This document shows positions 43,027 through 43,973 of a stretch of DNA of 43,973 bases, in pieces. The stretch lies in NCBI RefSeq assembly GCF_000812465.1, contig NZ_JWMA01000003.1:1-43973 (forward strand), in the 5' to 3' direction. Source of the stretch: Cupriavidus sp. IDO (GTDB taxonomy: Bacteria > Pseudomonadota > Gammaproteobacteria > Burkholderiales > Burkholderiaceae). The first letter of the stretch is position 1, and every line of letters starts with the position of its first letter. The notes under the pieces are model-generated. The model did no database searches, was not told the DNA's origin, and worked only from the letters and a program-made list of their open reading frames with translations. The position numbers were made by a program, and so were the translations under genes.

Positions 43027-43734
43027 ATGAGTTCCACGCCTGAAAGCCTTCCCCGCCAGTCCATCCGCGCCCTGACCGCCATCGAAGGCCGCGTGCTGGC
43101 CGTGCTGCTGGAAAAGCAGCACACCGTGCCCGACACCTATCCTCTCTCGCTCAACGCCCTTGCCTCCGGTTGCAACCAGAAGACCGCGCGCTCGCCGGTA
43201 ATGAATGTCACCGAGGCCGAGATCCTGACTGCCATCGACGGCCTGAAGAGCCTCAGCCTGGTGTTCGAAGGCAGCAGCAGCCGCGTGCCGCGCTTCGAGC
43301 AGAACATGCAGCGCGTGCTGGGCGTGCCGAGCCAGTCTGCGGCCCTGCTGGCTCTGTTGCTGCTGCGCGGCCCGCAAACCGCCGCTGAATTGCGGCTGAA
43401 TACCGCGCGGCTGCACGCCTTTGCGGATATTTCGTCGGTGGAAGCCTTCCTCGATGAACTGGCCAGCCACGAACCGCCCTATGTGGTCCGGCTGCCGCGC
43501 TCACCCGGCGAGCGCGAAAGCCGGTGGATGCATCTGCTGAGTGGTGAAGTCAGCGCGGAAAGCTTCGTCGAGAGCGCCGACCGCGGCGCCGCGGACATCG
43601 CGGTATCGCCCTCCGAGCTCGAGAAGCTTCGGGCGGAACAGAAGGAACTGGCCGCGAAAGTCGAGCGGCTGCAGGCGCTGGTCGAGCATATGGCGGGTCA
43701 GTTGGGGATATCGACTGACGCTTTCCCGCTCTGA
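43027..43734 (+). CDS. yceH: YceH family protein (DUF480/UPF0502)
   Basis: A 235-residue protein of the YceH family. It has two winged-helix domains (about 15-95 and 100-180) and a C-terminal coiled coil (SELEKLRAEQKELAAKVERL). Family marks are RVLAVLLEKQHTVPDTYPLS, LNALASGCNQKTARSPVMN, VLGVPSQSAALLALLLLRGPQTAAELR and LPRSPGERESRWMHLL. The ATG at 43027 starts just before the domain; a longer reading from 42889 would add Cys/Arg-rich sequence not typical of the family. The function is unsettled, though winged helices suggest DNA binding. Confidence 0.92.
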   Translation: MSSTPESLPRQSIRALTAIEGRVLAVLLEKQHTVPDTYPLSLNALASGCNQKTARSPVMNVTEAEILTAIDGLKSLSLVFEGSSSRVPRFEQNMQRVLGVPSQSAALLALLLLRGPQTAAELRLNTARLHAFADISSVEAFLDELASHEPPYVVRLPRSPGERESRWMHLLSGEVSAESFVESADRGAADIAVSPSELEKLRAEQKELAAKVERLQALVEHMAGQLGISTDAFPL

Positions 43735-43841
43735 CTGGCGCGATCCCACGGCGGCTGCATCGCCGGCAAGCTGATGTTCCTGAAGTTGGTGGTTGCGGTT
43801 GGGCGCTGTCGATGGTCGACGGCCTCAGGTTTCGGCCTGAA

Positions 43842-43944
43842 TGGCGATGGCTGTGGTTGGCTGATGTTGATGGTGGATGGACGGGTTTCGCCCTGCCGGG
43901 CGAGTCACTTTTGTCCGAGCGACAAAAGTAACCAAAAACGCGTT
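43842..43944 (+). repeat. Dispersed repeat, partial third copy
   Basis: Matches the reverse complement of the outer half of the right copy (33780-33880), including the shared GGTTGGCTGATGTTGA flank, GGGTTTCGCCCTGCCGGG, CGAGTCAC and AACCAAAAACGCGTT. Its stem is the short ACTTTTGTC form of the left copy, so it mixes features of both. After GCGTT the similarity stops and unrelated sequence runs to the window end. Between the YceH stop and this repeat no gene is seen. Confidence 0.85.
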
Positions 43945-43973
43945 GATATGACTCCCGGTGTCAATAGATGGGG

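Overview
The window looks like chromosomal DNA of a beta-proteobacterium of the Burkholderiaceae, most likely Cupriavidus or a close Ralstonia relative. The signs are the very GC-rich coding sequence, the many LysR regulators beside catabolic genes, a Bug/TctC-type solute-binding protein, a DUF2917 gene beside a GcvA-type LysR, and a BpeEF-OprC/CeoAB-OpcM-type efflux locus with its accessory lipase-like gene. No phage, plasmid, transposase, CRISPR, rRNA or tRNA signature was seen. About 40 protein genes can be supported.

Layout. 1-5540: an ABM-domain protein, a secreted nuclease with a GlyGly-CTERM tail, then minus-strand genes for envelope or secreted proteins (a DGART-repeat protein, DUF2127, a beta-solenoid-like protein, a PEBP/YbhB protein, an SRPBCC protein). 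5635-14215: the RND efflux operon (outer-membrane channel, pump, adaptor), an LlpE-like hydrolase that has lost its catalytic Ser and His, and a divergent LysR regulator. 14326-18508: SodC, a small hypothetical protein, a ClsC-like phospholipase D lipoprotein, a cupin and a peroxiredoxin-like protein. 18509-24517: LysR, an M20 carboxypeptidase, a GlxA-type regulator, a triple-BON protein and an AMP-forming acyl-CoA synthetase. 24518-26932: a gene-poor stretch with a consensus-like promoter, two tiny ORFs, an SRAP/YedK gene, a candidate small RNA and a 55-residue membrane peptide. 26933-33134: a Ca2+/H+ antiporter, a DsbA-fold protein, a LysR divergent from a DUF2917/enoyl-CoA hydratase pair, and a thiol-redox pair (peroxiredoxin-glutaredoxin hybrid plus a lipoamide-dehydrogenase-like flavoprotein).

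33135-33932 carries two copies of a dispersed repeat in inverted orientation; part of a third copy lies at the right edge. 33933-38812 is a four-gene minus-strand operon (Bug binding protein, enoyl-CoA hydratase, NDP-forming acyl-CoA synthetase, IclR) that probably takes up and CoA-activates an unknown carboxylate. 39060-43734: an M20 dipeptidase, a cyclic-nucleotide-domain flavoprotein of thioredoxin-reductase type without a CxxC, and YceH.

Most of this is ordinary accessory chromosome. The parts most worth a second look are the pseudo-hydrolase inside the efflux operon, the DGART-repeat secreted protein, the small-RNA candidate near 26310-26380, the structured inverted repeat at 33312-33880, and the unexplained leader region at 24723-25441. 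All calls were made by eye without database searches. Start sites were chosen from ribosome-binding sites and domain boundaries.
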